DNA of 64,000 bases from an uncultured Bilophila sp. GTDB taxonomy: Bacteria; Desulfobacterota; Desulfovibrionia; Desulfovibrionales; Desulfovibrionaceae. A program made the translations under genes and the position numbers. The DNA lies in contig CAJUHZ010000014.1 in assembly GCA_910585945.1 (NCBI GenBank), positions 1 to 64,000 of the forward strand, in the 5' to 3' direction. The stretch's first letter is position 1; every line of letters starts with the position of its first letter. Shown here in pieces: positions 44,568-53,832 of the stretch. The notes under the pieces are model-generated. The model saw nothing but the letters and a program-made list of their open reading frames with translations, made no database searches and was not told where the DNA came from.

Positions 44568-44726
44568 CCGTCGCTCACGGAGCCGCCAGCCCCGAACCGG
44601 CGTCCGGAACGTATCCCTGACAGGGTTTTGCCTCTCCGCCCGGCAGGAAGCCGGCGACTCCGCGCACTTCAGAGCGCCCGGCTTCACCGCCGGGCGCCGC
44701 CCGTCATCCAACCCAAGGCCGAAACC

Positions 44727-45620
44727 ATGAACCCCCACATGTTTTTTCAGCATTTTTTCAATGCGCTGACCCTGGGATCGCTGTACGGCCTCATCGCCAT
44801 CGGCTACACGATGGTCTACGGCATCCTCAGGCTCATCAACTTCGCGCACGGCGATATCCTCATGCTCGGCGCGTATTTCGTCTTTTACGGCACGACGTTG
44901 TTCTTCCTGCCCTGGGGGGTGGCGGTTGTGGTCGCCATTCTCGCGGCGAGCGCCGTGGGCATTCTGGTGGACCGCATCGCCTACCGTCCCCTGCGCGACG
45001 CGCCGCGCATTTCCGCGCTTATCAGCGCCATTGCCGTATCCTTCTTTATTGAAAGCCTGGCCGTGGTGGTCTTTTCTGGCCTGCCCCGCCCTGTGCACCA
45101 GCCGGAATGGCTGATGAGTCCCATCAGCATCGGCGGGCTGAAGCTTTTGCCCCTCACGCTGGTGGTTCCGGTGGTCAGCCTGGCCCTGGTGCTCGGCCTG
45201 CTGTACATCATCCACCACACCAGGCCCGGCCTGGCCATGCGCGCCATTTCCACCGACATTGAAACCACCCGCCTGCTCGGCGTGCGCGTGGACCGGATCA
45301 TCGCCCTGGCTTTCGGTCTCGGCTCGGCGCTGGCCGCGGCCTCGGGCATCATGTGGGCGCTGCGCTACCCGCAGATCCACCCGTACATGGGCATTTTCCC
45401 CGGCTTCAAGGCCTTCATCGCCGCGGTGCTCGGCGGCATCGGCTCCATTCAGGGAGCCATGATCGGCGGGCTGCTGCTCGGCTTTATCGAAATCATGACT
45501 GTCGCGTTTCTCCCCGCCCTTTCCGGCTACCGCGACGCGTTCGCCTTTATTGTGCTGGTGCTGGTGCTTCTGGTGCGGCCTACCGGCATTTTCGGCCAGC
45601 GCCTGGAGGAGAAAATATGA
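44727..45620 (+). CDS. livH: branched-chain amino acid ABC transporter permease LivH
   Basis: This 297-residue membrane protein has about eight helices, starting MNPHMFFQHFFNALTLGSLYGLIAIGYTMVYGILRLINFAHGD. The last segment (NFAHGDILMLGAY) is a LivH hallmark. The EAA-like loop (AMRAISTDIETTRLLGVRVDRI) contacts the ATPases. It pairs with LivM; its stop codon overlaps the livM start (ATGA). Confidence 0.94.
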   Translation: MNPHMFFQHFFNALTLGSLYGLIAIGYTMVYGILRLINFAHGDILMLGAYFVFYGTTLFFLPWGVAVVVAILAASAVGILVDRIAYRPLRDAPRISALISAIAVSFFIESLAVVVFSGLPRPVHQPEWLMSPISIGGLKLLPLTLVVPVVSLALVLGLLYIIHHTRPGLAMRAISTDIETTRLLGVRVDRIIALAFGLGSALAAASGIMWALRYPQIHPYMGIFPGFKAFIAAVLGGIGSIQGAMIGGLLLGFIEIMTVAFLPALSGYRDAFAFIVLVLVLLVRPTGIFGQRLEEKI

Positions 45621-46654
45621 CCCCCCCCCGCACGCTGCTCAATCTTGCGGCGATCGCCCTGCTGGCTGCCTTTCTGTACTGGGCCGAACACTCGCTGGAC
45701 GGCTACAAAATCCAGATTTTGAACCTTATCGCCGTCAACGCGATCCTCGCTCTCTCCCTCAACCTGATCTACGGCTTCACGGGCATGTTCTCCCTCGGGC
45801 ACGCCGGCTTCATGGCTATCGGCGCGTATGTTTCGGCGCTGTGCGTGCTGCCGACGGCGCAAAAGGAAATGATGTGGATTCTTGAGCCAATCGCCTGGCC
45901 CTTTTCCGTGCTGGAAACGCCCTTCTGGGTGTCGGTGCTGGCCGGCGGGCTTGTGGCGGCGATCTTCGGCCTGCTCATCGCCCTGCCTGTTCTGCGTCTG
46001 GGCGGCGATTACCTGGGCATCGCCACGCTCGGCTTTGCCGAAATCATCCGCGTGCTCATCGTCAACCTCACGCCGATCACCAACGGTTCCCTGGGCATCA
46101 AGGGCATTCCGTCCCACGCCACGCTGTTCGTGAATTACGCCTGGCTCCTCATCACCCTGTACTGTCTGGTGAAACTGCTGAACAGCAATTTCGGCAATGT
46201 GCTCAAGGCGATCCGCGACGACGAGGTGGCGGCCCGGGTCATGGGCATCAATACCTTCCGCTACCGGGTGCTCTCGTTTTCGCTGGGGGCCTTTTTCGCC
46301 GGCGTGGGCGGCGCGCTGCTCGGCAATCTGATCACCACCATTGACCCGAAAATGTTCACCTTCCTCCTCACGTTCAACGTGCTCATGATCGTGGTGGCCG
46401 GCGGGCTTGGCTCGCTCAGCGGGAGCATTCTCGGGAGCGTCGTGATCACCGTGCTGCTGGAATGGCTGCGGGCCGTGGAAGAGCCTTTCTCCCTCGGCGG
46501 CCTTGAAATTCCGGGCATTCCGGGGATGCGCATGGTGGTGTTCTCGCTCGTGCTGCTCGCCATCATTCTGTACCGGCGGGAAGGGATCATGGGCATGCGC
46601 GAGATCTCCTGGGAGGGCGTCTTCCGGATCATCAGCAGGGGGAAAAAGGCATGA
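45617..46654 (+). CDS. livM: branched-chain amino acid ABC transporter permease LivM
   Basis: The 345-residue permease contains NLIYGFTGMFSLGHAGFMAIGAYVSA, GGDYLGIATLGFAEIIRV and the ATPase-contact loop KAIRDDEVAARVMGINTFRYR, all LivM signatures. It starts within the livH stop codon and its own stop overlaps livG (ATGA), so translation of the operon is tightly coupled. Confidence 0.94.
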   Translation: MTPPRTLLNLAAIALLAAFLYWAEHSLDGYKIQILNLIAVNAILALSLNLIYGFTGMFSLGHAGFMAIGAYVSALCVLPTAQKEMMWILEPIAWPFSVLETPFWVSVLAGGLVAAIFGLLIALPVLRLGGDYLGIATLGFAEIIRVLIVNLTPITNGSLGIKGIPSHATLFVNYAWLLITLYCLVKLLNSNFGNVLKAIRDDEVAARVMGINTFRYRVLSFSLGAFFAGVGGALLGNLITTIDPKMFTFLLTFNVLMIVVAGGLGSLSGSILGSVVITVLLEWLRAVEEPFSLGGLEIPGIPGMRMVVFSLVLLAIILYRREGIMGMREISWEGVFRIISRGKKA

Positions 46655-47472
46655 ACGCTTCCACCCGCGCGGCCGCCGGCGGAACGAACGCCGCCCCGGC
46701 CATTCTTGAAGTCAACGACATCACCATGCGCTTTGGCGGCGTGGTGGCCGTCAACAGTCTGTCCATGCGCATTCCCGAAGGTTCCGTCACCGGACTTATC
46801 GGTCCCAACGGCGCGGGCAAGACGACGGCATTCAACGTGATCAGCGGCTTCTACACCCCGCAGGAGGGGGAAATCCTCTTCTGCGGCAAGCGCGTCAACG
46901 GCCTGCCCCCGCACCGCATCTGCAAGGCGGGCATGGCCCGGACGTTCCAGAACATCCGCCTCTTCGGGCATGAAACAGCCCTGGAAAACGTCATGATCGG
47001 CTGCCATGTGCGCCGGAAGTCGCAATGGTGGATGCCCATTCTCGGGCTTCCGGCCGCGCGGCGGGAAGAAGCGGACATCCGCGAGCGGGCGCGCGTGCTG
47101 ATCCACCGGCTGGGGCTTGACGCCTATGCGGACGAAAAGGCTTCCAGCCTGCCCTACGGGGCGCAGCGCCGGCTTGAGATCGCGCGCGCTCTGGCCACCC
47201 GCCCGAGCTTTCTCCTGCTTGACGAGCCGGCCGCCGGCATGAACCCGCAGGAGAGTTCGGAACTCATGCACTTCATCCGGCATATCCGGGATGAATTCGA
47301 TCTCACCATCCTTCTTATTGAACACGACATGAAGGTGGTCATGGGCGTCTGCCAGTACATCTGGGTGCTGGAATACGGGGAGTGCATCGCTGAGGGGCTG
47401 CCGGATGAAATCCGCAACAATCCCAGAGTGATCGAAGCCTACCTCGGGGAGGATATGCTGCAACATGCTTGA
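46651..47472 (+). CDS. livG: branched-chain amino acid ABC transporter ATPase LivG
   Basis: The 273-residue ATPase has Walker A GPNGAGKTT, a Q-loop region in RTFQNIRLFGHETALENV, an ABC signature read as SLPYGAQRRLEIARAL and Walker B LLLDEPAAGMNP. The H-loop follows (LLIEHDMKVVMGV). The LPYG variant of LSGGQ is normal for LivG. It overlaps livF by 8 nt. Confidence 0.94.
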   Translation: MNASTRAAAGGTNAAPAILEVNDITMRFGGVVAVNSLSMRIPEGSVTGLIGPNGAGKTTAFNVISGFYTPQEGEILFCGKRVNGLPPHRICKAGMARTFQNIRLFGHETALENVMIGCHVRRKSQWWMPILGLPAARREEADIRERARVLIHRLGLDAYADEKASSLPYGAQRRLEIARALATRPSFLLLDEPAAGMNPQESSELMHFIRHIRDEFDLTILLIEHDMKVVMGVCQYIWVLEYGECIAEGLPDEIRNNPRVIEAYLGEDMLQHA

Positions 47473-48196
47473 AATCAAAGATCTTCATGTGCATTACGGC
47501 GGCATCCACGCCGTGCAGGGCGTGAACATGCGCATCCCGAAAGGGCAGATCGTCACCCTGATAGGCGCGAACGGCGCGGGCAAAAGCAGCGTGATCCGCG
47601 CGGTGTCCGGCCTGGTCAGGCAGGCGTCGGGCGAAGTTCTGTATACGCCGGCCAAGGAGGGAGAAACGGGCGCGCCGCGCAATATCCTCGGCCGCCCGCC
47701 GGAAGATATGGTCCGCCTCGGCATTTCCATGAGTCCGGAAGGCCGGCGCATCCTGCCCCAGCTCACCGTGGCCGAAAACCTGGCCCTCGGCGCATACATC
47801 CGCAACGACAAGGCCGGCGTGGCCGAAGACATGGACAAGGTCTACACGCTGTTCCCCCGCCTCAGGGAACGGGCGTGGCAAAAGGGCGGAACCCTCTCCG
47901 GGGGCGAACAGCAAATGCTGGCCGTGGGGCGGGCGCTGATGAGCCAACCCGATTTGATCATGCTGGACGAACCGTCCCTTGGCCTTGCCCCGCTGCTGGT
48001 GCGGGAAATCTTCGACATCATTCTGCGAATCAACGCCCAGGGCAAAACCGTACTCCTGGTGGAGCAGAACGCGCTTGCCGCCCTCTCCATCGCCCATTAC
48101 GCCTATGTGCTGGAAGTGGGCCGCGTGGTGGCCGAAGCACCGGGCAAGGAACTGCTTTCGGACCCGAAAGTGAAGGAAGCCTATCTGGGAGGCTGA
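47465..48196 (+). CDS. livF: branched-chain amino acid ABC transporter ATPase LivF
   Basis: The 243-residue ATPase has Walker A GANGAGKSS, SPEGRRILPQLTVAENL, signature LSGGEQQMLAVGRALM, Walker B LIMLDEPSLGLAP and H-loop LLVEQNALAALSIAHYAYVLEVGRVV. It is the last gene of the liv operon. No T-rich terminator was seen directly after it. Confidence 0.94.
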   Translation: MLEIKDLHVHYGGIHAVQGVNMRIPKGQIVTLIGANGAGKSSVIRAVSGLVRQASGEVLYTPAKEGETGAPRNILGRPPEDMVRLGISMSPEGRRILPQLTVAENLALGAYIRNDKAGVAEDMDKVYTLFPRLRERAWQKGGTLSGGEQQMLAVGRALMSQPDLIMLDEPSLGLAPLLVREIFDIILRINAQGKTVLLVEQNALAALSIAHYAYVLEVGRVVAEAPGKELLSDPKVKEAYLGG

Positions 48197-48281
48197 TCGG
48201 GGCGACCGATTCGGACGGATCCGCCGGCCGGATAGCGTCGACGGTTGCGGGCAGACGCCAGGGGCGTCACTGCCCCTCCTG

Positions 48282-48420
48282 CTGCAAAGCCGTTTTTGTG
48301 CCCGGCGGCGTTGCACGGCAAACATTGATGGCATGTTCAAGACAACTTCGCCCGCTGTTTGTCCATGACGGCCGAAAAAAGCCCGGTTTTCCCAGACGGC
48401 ATTTCATGCGGGCCGCCCCC
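48282..48420 (+). repeat. ~140 bp dispersed repeat, copy B
   Basis: This is homologous to the minus strand of 39873-40012 (copy A). It runs from CTGCAAAGCCGTTTTTG through GCATGTTCAAGACAACTTCGCCCG to GACGGCATTTCATGCGGGC. It lies in the 568-nt gap between livF and the GGDEF gene. The rest of that gap holds a GC-rich hairpin region (48450-48490) and the promoter at its 3' end. Confidence 0.65.
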
Positions 48421-48680
48421 GGCGAGCGGCCCGGACGGGCGATTGTCTTCCCTTCAAGAAAGCGCCTCGCCTTCGGGTGGGGCGCTCTCCATTTCTGATC
48501 GCGCATGACCGCCCGCTTGTGGACAGAGGGTGCACCGCCCCCGATACGGGCACGCCCCCACTCTGCCGGAGACCTGATCAGACCCCGCATTTGCCGGCGT
48601 GGCGCACGGCGTCAGCCGACTCCTGCCGGAGACCCGCAACCTCCGGATTTGAAACTGAGTCAGTACCGCCCTCCCCTGAT

Positions 48681-48715
48681 TTGACATTTTCTACGTTTCC
48701 CATAGACTGTATAAT
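48681..48715 (+). promoter_or_regulatory. promoter region of the GGDEF gene
   Basis: A perfect TTGACA (48681-48686) is followed after 16 nt by TAGACT, and a perfect TATAAT sits slightly further on (48710-48715, 23 nt from TTGACA). The AT-rich stretch stands out locally. Which -10 is used is unclear. Confidence 0.55.
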
Positions 48716-48764
48716 AATAATTTATTCTGATAACAAAGTTGCCGCGCCCCAACGGAGAGATTGC

Positions 48765-50336
48765 ATGCAAGCCAAGACCGTCCATGTCGTCCTCGTCAAG
48801 GCTGATGACATTGTGGAAAAAATCGTGAAATCTCTCGTCGCGCCCGGCAACATCCGCATTGAAACGCTCCGGGGGGACAACGACATGTCCCTGTTGCGGA
48901 AAGCCGATATCGCGGTTTTCGGACCCGACGCCGCGATCGAGGCCGGCACGCTCCGTTCGGAAACCAGGCCCGGCGCCAGGCTCATTCGCTGCATCCCGGC
49001 GCAAGATAAGGCGAAGGTCAGTGAAGGCGATGCCCAGGTCTTTGACGATTTCTGGTCCCTTCCCCTGCACGAACCGATAATCCGCAAACGGATATCAAAC
49101 ATTTTCAAACGGATATCCGAAAAGTTCGTGGCAGATCTGAACCTCCGCTGTTTTGACACCCTGATCAACGGCATGCCCGACCTTGTCTGGTTCAAGGATC
49201 TGGAAGGCGTCCACCACAAGGTCAACGACAGATTTTGTGAGGCGGTAGGCAAGACGCGCGACAACATCCAGGGGAAAAAGCACTGCGATATCTGGAATGT
49301 TCCTCCTGACGCGGAAAACACCTGCCGCGAGTCGGAAAACGCCGTCATCAGGGCCGGTCACACCATGGAGTTCGAGGAAATCGTCGGGATCGCCGGAGAA
49401 AAACGCTTTTTCAAAACCTGCAAGACCCCCCTGCGCGATGATGACGGCAACATCATCGGAACAGCCGGATTCGGCCATGACATGACCAATCTGCTCAATC
49501 TCGGCGTCGAGCTGGATCTGTTCATGGAAGCGATGCCCTTCCCCCTGATCATCTGCGCCGAAAACGGGGTCATCACCCGCATCAATGACCGTTTTCTGGA
49601 ATTCTTCGGAGAGCACAAGGACGGCCTGGTGGGCTTCCTCTATGAGGACTGGAAAAACCGTATGCTCAGGGAAGACGTGTCGCCCATGAACGGGGAAAAA
49701 TTCCTGCGGCTCAATGACGACGTCCGCTGCGTTCAGCTTTTTGAAAAGGAACTTACAGACGTATTTGACGATACCGTGGGGATTATCCGGGTGTTCCGCG
49801 ACGTGACGGCTGAAAAAAGCCTTGAACTGCATGTATGGCGCAACGCCAACAGCGACTCGCTGACCGGGCTTGCCAACAGACACGCATTTGGAGAATTCAT
49901 CAAAAAACTGAACGACGGAACGCCTCTCCACCTGCTCTATGTGGATCTGGACAATTTCAAGGCCGTCAACGATGCGCACGGGCACAAAATTGGAGACAAC
50001 GCGCTCAAAATGCTCGCGGAAACGATGCGCATGATTTTCCCGCACGATTTTCTCGTGCGTCTCGGGGGCGACGAGTTTCTTATCTGCGTGACGCGCGACG
50101 TCAAACGGCCCACCCTTGAACGGCTGGCCGATTCGTTCCTTGAAAAAATCCTCGACACGTTTTCAAAGGACGAATGCCTTTCCACCCTGTCCTCAAGCAT
50201 CGGCATCCGGCTGAACGGCGGAAAGGGCATCCCTGTCGATACCCTGATCCGGCAGGCGGACGCGGCAATGTACGAAGCAAAGAAAAGAGGAAAGGGCCGC
50301 CATTGCATCTGGACGGAAGAAATCGGGGAGATCTGA
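48765..50336 (+). CDS. PAS-PAS-GGDEF diguanylate cyclase
   Basis: The 523-residue cytoplasmic protein has an N-terminal domain of about 120 residues that looks like a degenerate receiver (VHVVLVKADD ... DIAVFGPDA). Two PAS-like domains follow (about 125-245, DLVWFKDLEGVHHKVNDRFCEAVGK; about 255-365, PLIICAENGVITRINDRFLEFFGE), then a GGDEF domain. The active motif GGDEF is intact (434-438), so c-di-GMP synthesis is likely. The RxxD inhibitory site expected just upstream is absent (FPHDFLVR). No membrane helix is present. The start at 48765 fits AGAGA and the promoter. Confidence 0.9.
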   Translation: MQAKTVHVVLVKADDIVEKIVKSLVAPGNIRIETLRGDNDMSLLRKADIAVFGPDAAIEAGTLRSETRPGARLIRCIPAQDKAKVSEGDAQVFDDFWSLPLHEPIIRKRISNIFKRISEKFVADLNLRCFDTLINGMPDLVWFKDLEGVHHKVNDRFCEAVGKTRDNIQGKKHCDIWNVPPDAENTCRESENAVIRAGHTMEFEEIVGIAGEKRFFKTCKTPLRDDDGNIIGTAGFGHDMTNLLNLGVELDLFMEAMPFPLIICAENGVITRINDRFLEFFGEHKDGLVGFLYEDWKNRMLREDVSPMNGEKFLRLNDDVRCVQLFEKELTDVFDDTVGIIRVFRDVTAEKSLELHVWRNANSDSLTGLANRHAFGEFIKKLNDGTPLHLLYVDLDNFKAVNDAHGHKIGDNALKMLAETMRMIFPHDFLVRLGGDEFLICVTRDVKRPTLERLADSFLEKILDTFSKDECLSTLSSSIGIRLNGGKGIPVDTLIRQADAAMYEAKKRGKGRHCIWTEEIGEI

Positions 50337-50484
50337 CCGGCCCGGATTCGCGTTGACCCTACAATCAAAGCTGGAAGAAAGGCTCGCGCCGGCGCGCGAC
50401 AGCGCAACCAGATTGTGCTTGTGTTTGCGGCGGCCGCCCGTTCTTGCGTCCGGCAGAGCATTCGCAAGATGCCCCAAGACTCAG

Positions 50485-50515
50485 GGCGGGCGGATCCCCG
50501 AAGGATCCGCCCGCC
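50485..50515. terminator. hairpin between convergent GGDEF and metG genes
   Basis: A 13-bp perfect stem GGCGGGCGGATCC / GGATCCGCCCGCC with a 5-nt loop (TTCGG on the minus strand) lies 34 nt after the metG stop. There is no T tract on either side. It probably serves both convergent transcripts. Confidence 0.5.
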
Positions 50516-50549
50516 TCGTCATTCCGTATGCTCAAAAAATCGGAACCTG

Positions 50550-52574
50550 TCAGGAAATCCGGCTCCCTCCCGGCACAAGTCCGCCCGGAGCGAGGAGGGA
50601 AAGCCCGCCTTCATGCTCGGCAGTAAGGATCATGCCCTGTGAAACCCGGCCGCGAATCTTGCGGGGCGCGAGATTGGCCACAACGCAGACCTGCCTGCCC
50701 ACCAGTTCTTCGGGAGTGAAGTGCTCGGCAATGCCGGAAAGGATCTGCCGGGGCGCTTCTTCACCCAGATCCACCTGGAAGCAGAGCAGCTTGTCGGCGT
50801 CGGGGTGCTTTTCCGCCGCGACAATGGTGCCCACGCGCAGATCAATCTTCTGGAAATCGGCAAACGAGGCTTCGCCCGGGGTTTCGGGTGATGCGGCGCA
50901 CGCCTTCCCGGCATTGTTTTCCCGACCGCTTTTTCCCTGGCCAGCTTTTTCCCTGCCGGCCTTGCCCTTGCCGGCGGCCCGGTCTTCTCCCTGTTCCTTC
51001 TGTTCCGCTGGCGCTTCCAGACGGGGGAAAAGATTCGAGGAAGGCGCAAGCGCCGCCCCGGGCGTGAGTTCGTCCCAGCGCAGGGCTTCAGCCCGCTCCG
51101 GCGCGGGAGCCGAGCCAAAGCGTTCCGAGGCGGGGAGAGGCTGCCCAAGCTGCTCCAGCATGGCGGCGGCCGTTCCGGGCATGACCGGCCAGAGCCACAC
51201 GGCCACCTTGCGCATGCACTCCAGCATGAGGCGAAGGACAACGGTCAGCCTGTCCATGTTCCCTGCCTTGAACAAGGCCCACGGGGCCTGAACGTCCACA
51301 TACTTGTTGAGCGCCCGCACGAGTTCCCACAGCGCGTCCAGCGCCTGGGAGAAACGCACGTTGTCGAAAAGCTGCACGTAATTGCGCACCGCGCTTTCGG
51401 CAAGCTCAAGCAGGACCTTGTCATCCTCGCTCAGGTTCGCGCCGTCCAGCGCGACGTCAGGCACGCGGCTGTCAACGTATTTGGCCGCCATGGACAACAC
51501 GCGGCTGAACAGATTCCCGAGATCGTTGGCAAGATCCGCGTTGATCCGCGCGATCAGCGCCTCTTCGGAAAAACTCGCGTCCGCCCCGAACTGCATGTCG
51601 CGCAGGAAGAAATAGCGGAAGGCGTCCAGCCCGTAGCGTTCGGCCACGGCCAGCGGATCCACCACATTCCCGAGCGATTTGGACATCTTCGTCTCGCGCA
51701 CCAGCCAGTAGCCGTGCACGTTGAGATGCCGGTACACCGGCAGGCCGGCCGCCTTGAGCATGGTCGGCCAGAACACGGCGTGCGGTTTCAGGATATCCTT
51801 GGCCACAAGATGCTCGCCCGGCCAGAACGCGTCGTACCCTTCCCCGTCCGGCCAGCCAAGGGCGGAAATGTAGTTGAGCAGCGCGTCAAACCAGACGTAG
51901 CACACATAATCCCTGTCAAAGGGCAGTTCGATGCCCCATTCAAGCCGGGATTTGGGGCGCGAGATGCACAAGTCCTCCAGGCCGCCGCTTTCGATCATGG
52001 CCAGCACTTCGTTGCGGTAGCGCTCGGGCCGGATGAAGTCGGGATGCTTGCGGATGTGATCCGCCAGCCAGGGCAGGTATTTGGACATGCGGAAAAAGTA
52101 GTTCCGCTCCCGGATGAATTCCGGCTTTGTCTTGTGCTGGGGGCACAGCCCGTCCTCAAGTTCCTTCTCGGTGTAAAAGCGCTCGCACCCGGTGCAGTAG
52201 TGGCCGCCGAACTCCCCGAAGTAGATATCCCCCGCCGCGTGAACCCTGCCCAGGAAGGCCTGGACGACAGCCTTGTGCGCCGCGTCCGTCGTGCGGACAA
52301 AGTGATCGTGCCGGATCCCCAGTTTGGGCCAGAGCGCCCGGAACTGCCCGCTCACCCCGTCAACGAACGCCTGGGGCGTGACGCCCGCCGCCTCGGCGGC
52401 CTGAACGATTTTGTCGCCGTGCTCGTCCGTGCCGGTGACGAACCATGTCCTTTGCCCGAGCAACTCGTGGAAACGCCGCAGGCTGTCGGCCACAATGGTC
52501 GTATAGGCATGTCCGAGATGCGGCCGGGCGTTCACATAATAAATGGGGGTTGTGATGTAGTAGGAAGAAGACAC
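50550..52574 (-). CDS. metG: methionyl-tRNA synthetase
   Basis: The 674-residue class I synthetase starts at GTG (MSSSYYITTPIYYVNARPHLGHAY, containing the HLGH signature), with AAGGAG 7 nt upstream. Features are a zinc-type knuckle (CTGCERF ... LCPQH), KMSKS in RETKMSKSLGN and an anticodon-binding helical domain. A Lys/Gly/Arg-rich linker (about 535-580) leads to a C-terminal Trbp111-like tRNA-binding OB domain (FQKIDLRVGTIVAAEKHPDADKL) used for dimerisation. The linker is unusually long and of low complexity. The ricT-like gene is 49 nt upstream on the same strand. Confidence 0.96.
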   Translation of the reverse strand: MSSSYYITTPIYYVNARPHLGHAYTTIVADSLRRFHELLGQRTWFVTGTDEHGDKIVQAAEAAGVTPQAFVDGVSGQFRALWPKLGIRHDHFVRTTDAAHKAVVQAFLGRVHAAGDIYFGEFGGHYCTGCERFYTEKELEDGLCPQHKTKPEFIRERNYFFRMSKYLPWLADHIRKHPDFIRPERYRNEVLAMIESGGLEDLCISRPKSRLEWGIELPFDRDYVCYVWFDALLNYISALGWPDGEGYDAFWPGEHLVAKDILKPHAVFWPTMLKAAGLPVYRHLNVHGYWLVRETKMSKSLGNVVDPLAVAERYGLDAFRYFFLRDMQFGADASFSEEALIARINADLANDLGNLFSRVLSMAAKYVDSRVPDVALDGANLSEDDKVLLELAESAVRNYVQLFDNVRFSQALDALWELVRALNKYVDVQAPWALFKAGNMDRLTVVLRLMLECMRKVAVWLWPVMPGTAAAMLEQLGQPLPASERFGSAPAPERAEALRWDELTPGAALAPSSNLFPRLEAPAEQKEQGEDRAAGKGKAGREKAGQGKSGRENNAGKACAASPETPGEASFADFQKIDLRVGTIVAAEKHPDADKLLCFQVDLGEEAPRQILSGIAEHFTPEELVGRQVCVVANLAPRKIRGRVSQGMILTAEHEGGLSLLAPGGLVPGGSRIS

Positions 52575-52623
52575 GCTTTTTCTCCTTGGCTGGGCATATG
52601 CGCGGCACAAAGCCGGAGCGCCC

Positions 52624-53718
52624 CTATTTTTTGCGACGTCGACGCCGACGCCGCGGATCCCCGCCCGGTTCCCCGGCAGGCTCGCCGGCGATATCCCCGC
52701 CCGCTTCTCCGCCCTCGGGCCGGAGCGCCTCGCCATATGTTTCCGCCGCGCCGTCGGGGTCCGGATCGAACCGATCATCTTCGGGAACAAACGCTGTCGC
52801 GTCTTGCGCCCGTTCGTCGGAAAAAGCTTCGGGCAGATCCGGATCCGCTCCGTCGTCTCGCGCGCCCCGGTCCGCCCGGGCCTGTTCGCGCCCGTGCCGC
52901 GGCGCGGCGGGAGCGTCGGGACGGCGCGGGGCAAGCTCCTGCCATTCGTCAAGAGTCACCACAACCTCTTCATTGGCCTCGGTGAGAAAGGCCACACTGT
53001 TGTGGAACAGATTGGCCCGCACAATCTTTACCGTGCCCCGGCTCGTCTGATAGCGTTTGCCAAGGCGCGGGCAATTGCGGTGAAAAACGTCGTAATTTTC
53101 CTGTTCGTAGCTGAGGCAGCACAGCAGGCGGCCGCAGATGCCGGAAATTTTGGAAGGATTCAGGAACAGGTTCTGTTCCTTGGCCATCTTGATCGTCACC
53201 GGAACAAACTTGCGCAAAAAGCGGCGGCAGCAACACACCATCCCGCAACCGCCCACAGCGCCGAGCATCTGCGTCTCGTGCCGGACGCCGATCTGGCGAA
53301 GCTCGATCCGCGTGTGGTATTCGCGCACCAGATCCTTGACCAGTTCCCGAAAGTCGATGCGCATGGGCGCGGTAAAATAAAAAATGAGCTTGCTGCGATC
53401 AAAGAGCGTTTCCACCCCCACAAGCTTCATTTCCAGCGCGCGTTCACGAATGCGCCCCTCGCAAAAACGCCCGGCCTCAATGGCCAGTTGTTCGTTTTCC
53501 CGCCCGGCGTCCATGTCCTGCTCGGTGGCGCGGCGCAGGACAGGGCGGACGTTTTCCGGCGAAAGACCGGCGGGGAGTTCGTCCTTGCGCGTCATCACCA
53601 GGCCAAGGCCAAGCCCCTGCTCGCTTTCCGCCAGAACCCAATCCCCGGGGCCAAGCTCCGGATCGTCACAGGAAAAATAATATATTTGACTGTAATGACT
53701 GAATTTTATACCAAGCAT
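52624..53718 (-). CDS. PSP1-domain protein, RicT (YaaT)-like
   Basis: The 364-residue protein opens MLGIKFSHYSQIYYFSCDDPELGPGDWVLAESEQG, the PSP1 domain. The hallmark Cys pattern is GGCGMVCCCRRFL followed by GICGRLLCCLSYEQENY. In Bacillus RicT belongs to the Ric/Y-complex (with RicA and RicF) that binds Fe-S clusters and influences RNase Y processing. In Gram-negatives its role is open. The last 110 residues are an acidic, disordered region ending in a run of Arg/Lys. Start ATG 53718 is preferred over a GTG five codons earlier. It is followed by metG. Confidence 0.88.
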   Translation of the reverse strand: MLGIKFSHYSQIYYFSCDDPELGPGDWVLAESEQGLGLGLVMTRKDELPAGLSPENVRPVLRRATEQDMDAGRENEQLAIEAGRFCEGRIRERALEMKLVGVETLFDRSKLIFYFTAPMRIDFRELVKDLVREYHTRIELRQIGVRHETQMLGAVGGCGMVCCCRRFLRKFVPVTIKMAKEQNLFLNPSKISGICGRLLCCLSYEQENYDVFHRNCPRLGKRYQTSRGTVKIVRANLFHNSVAFLTEANEEVVVTLDEWQELAPRRPDAPAAPRHGREQARADRGARDDGADPDLPEAFSDERAQDATAFVPEDDRFDPDPDGAAETYGEALRPEGGEAGGDIAGEPAGEPGGDPRRRRRRRKK

Positions 53719-53832
53719 ACGTCTCACGCGCACAAGGCGTCCGCCGCGGTCGGACGCCCATTGAGAATCCCGGCGAACGCGCCGTCCGCCGGAAAAACAG
53801 CGGCCGCGCCGCCGGAAGCCAGAAAACGGCGA

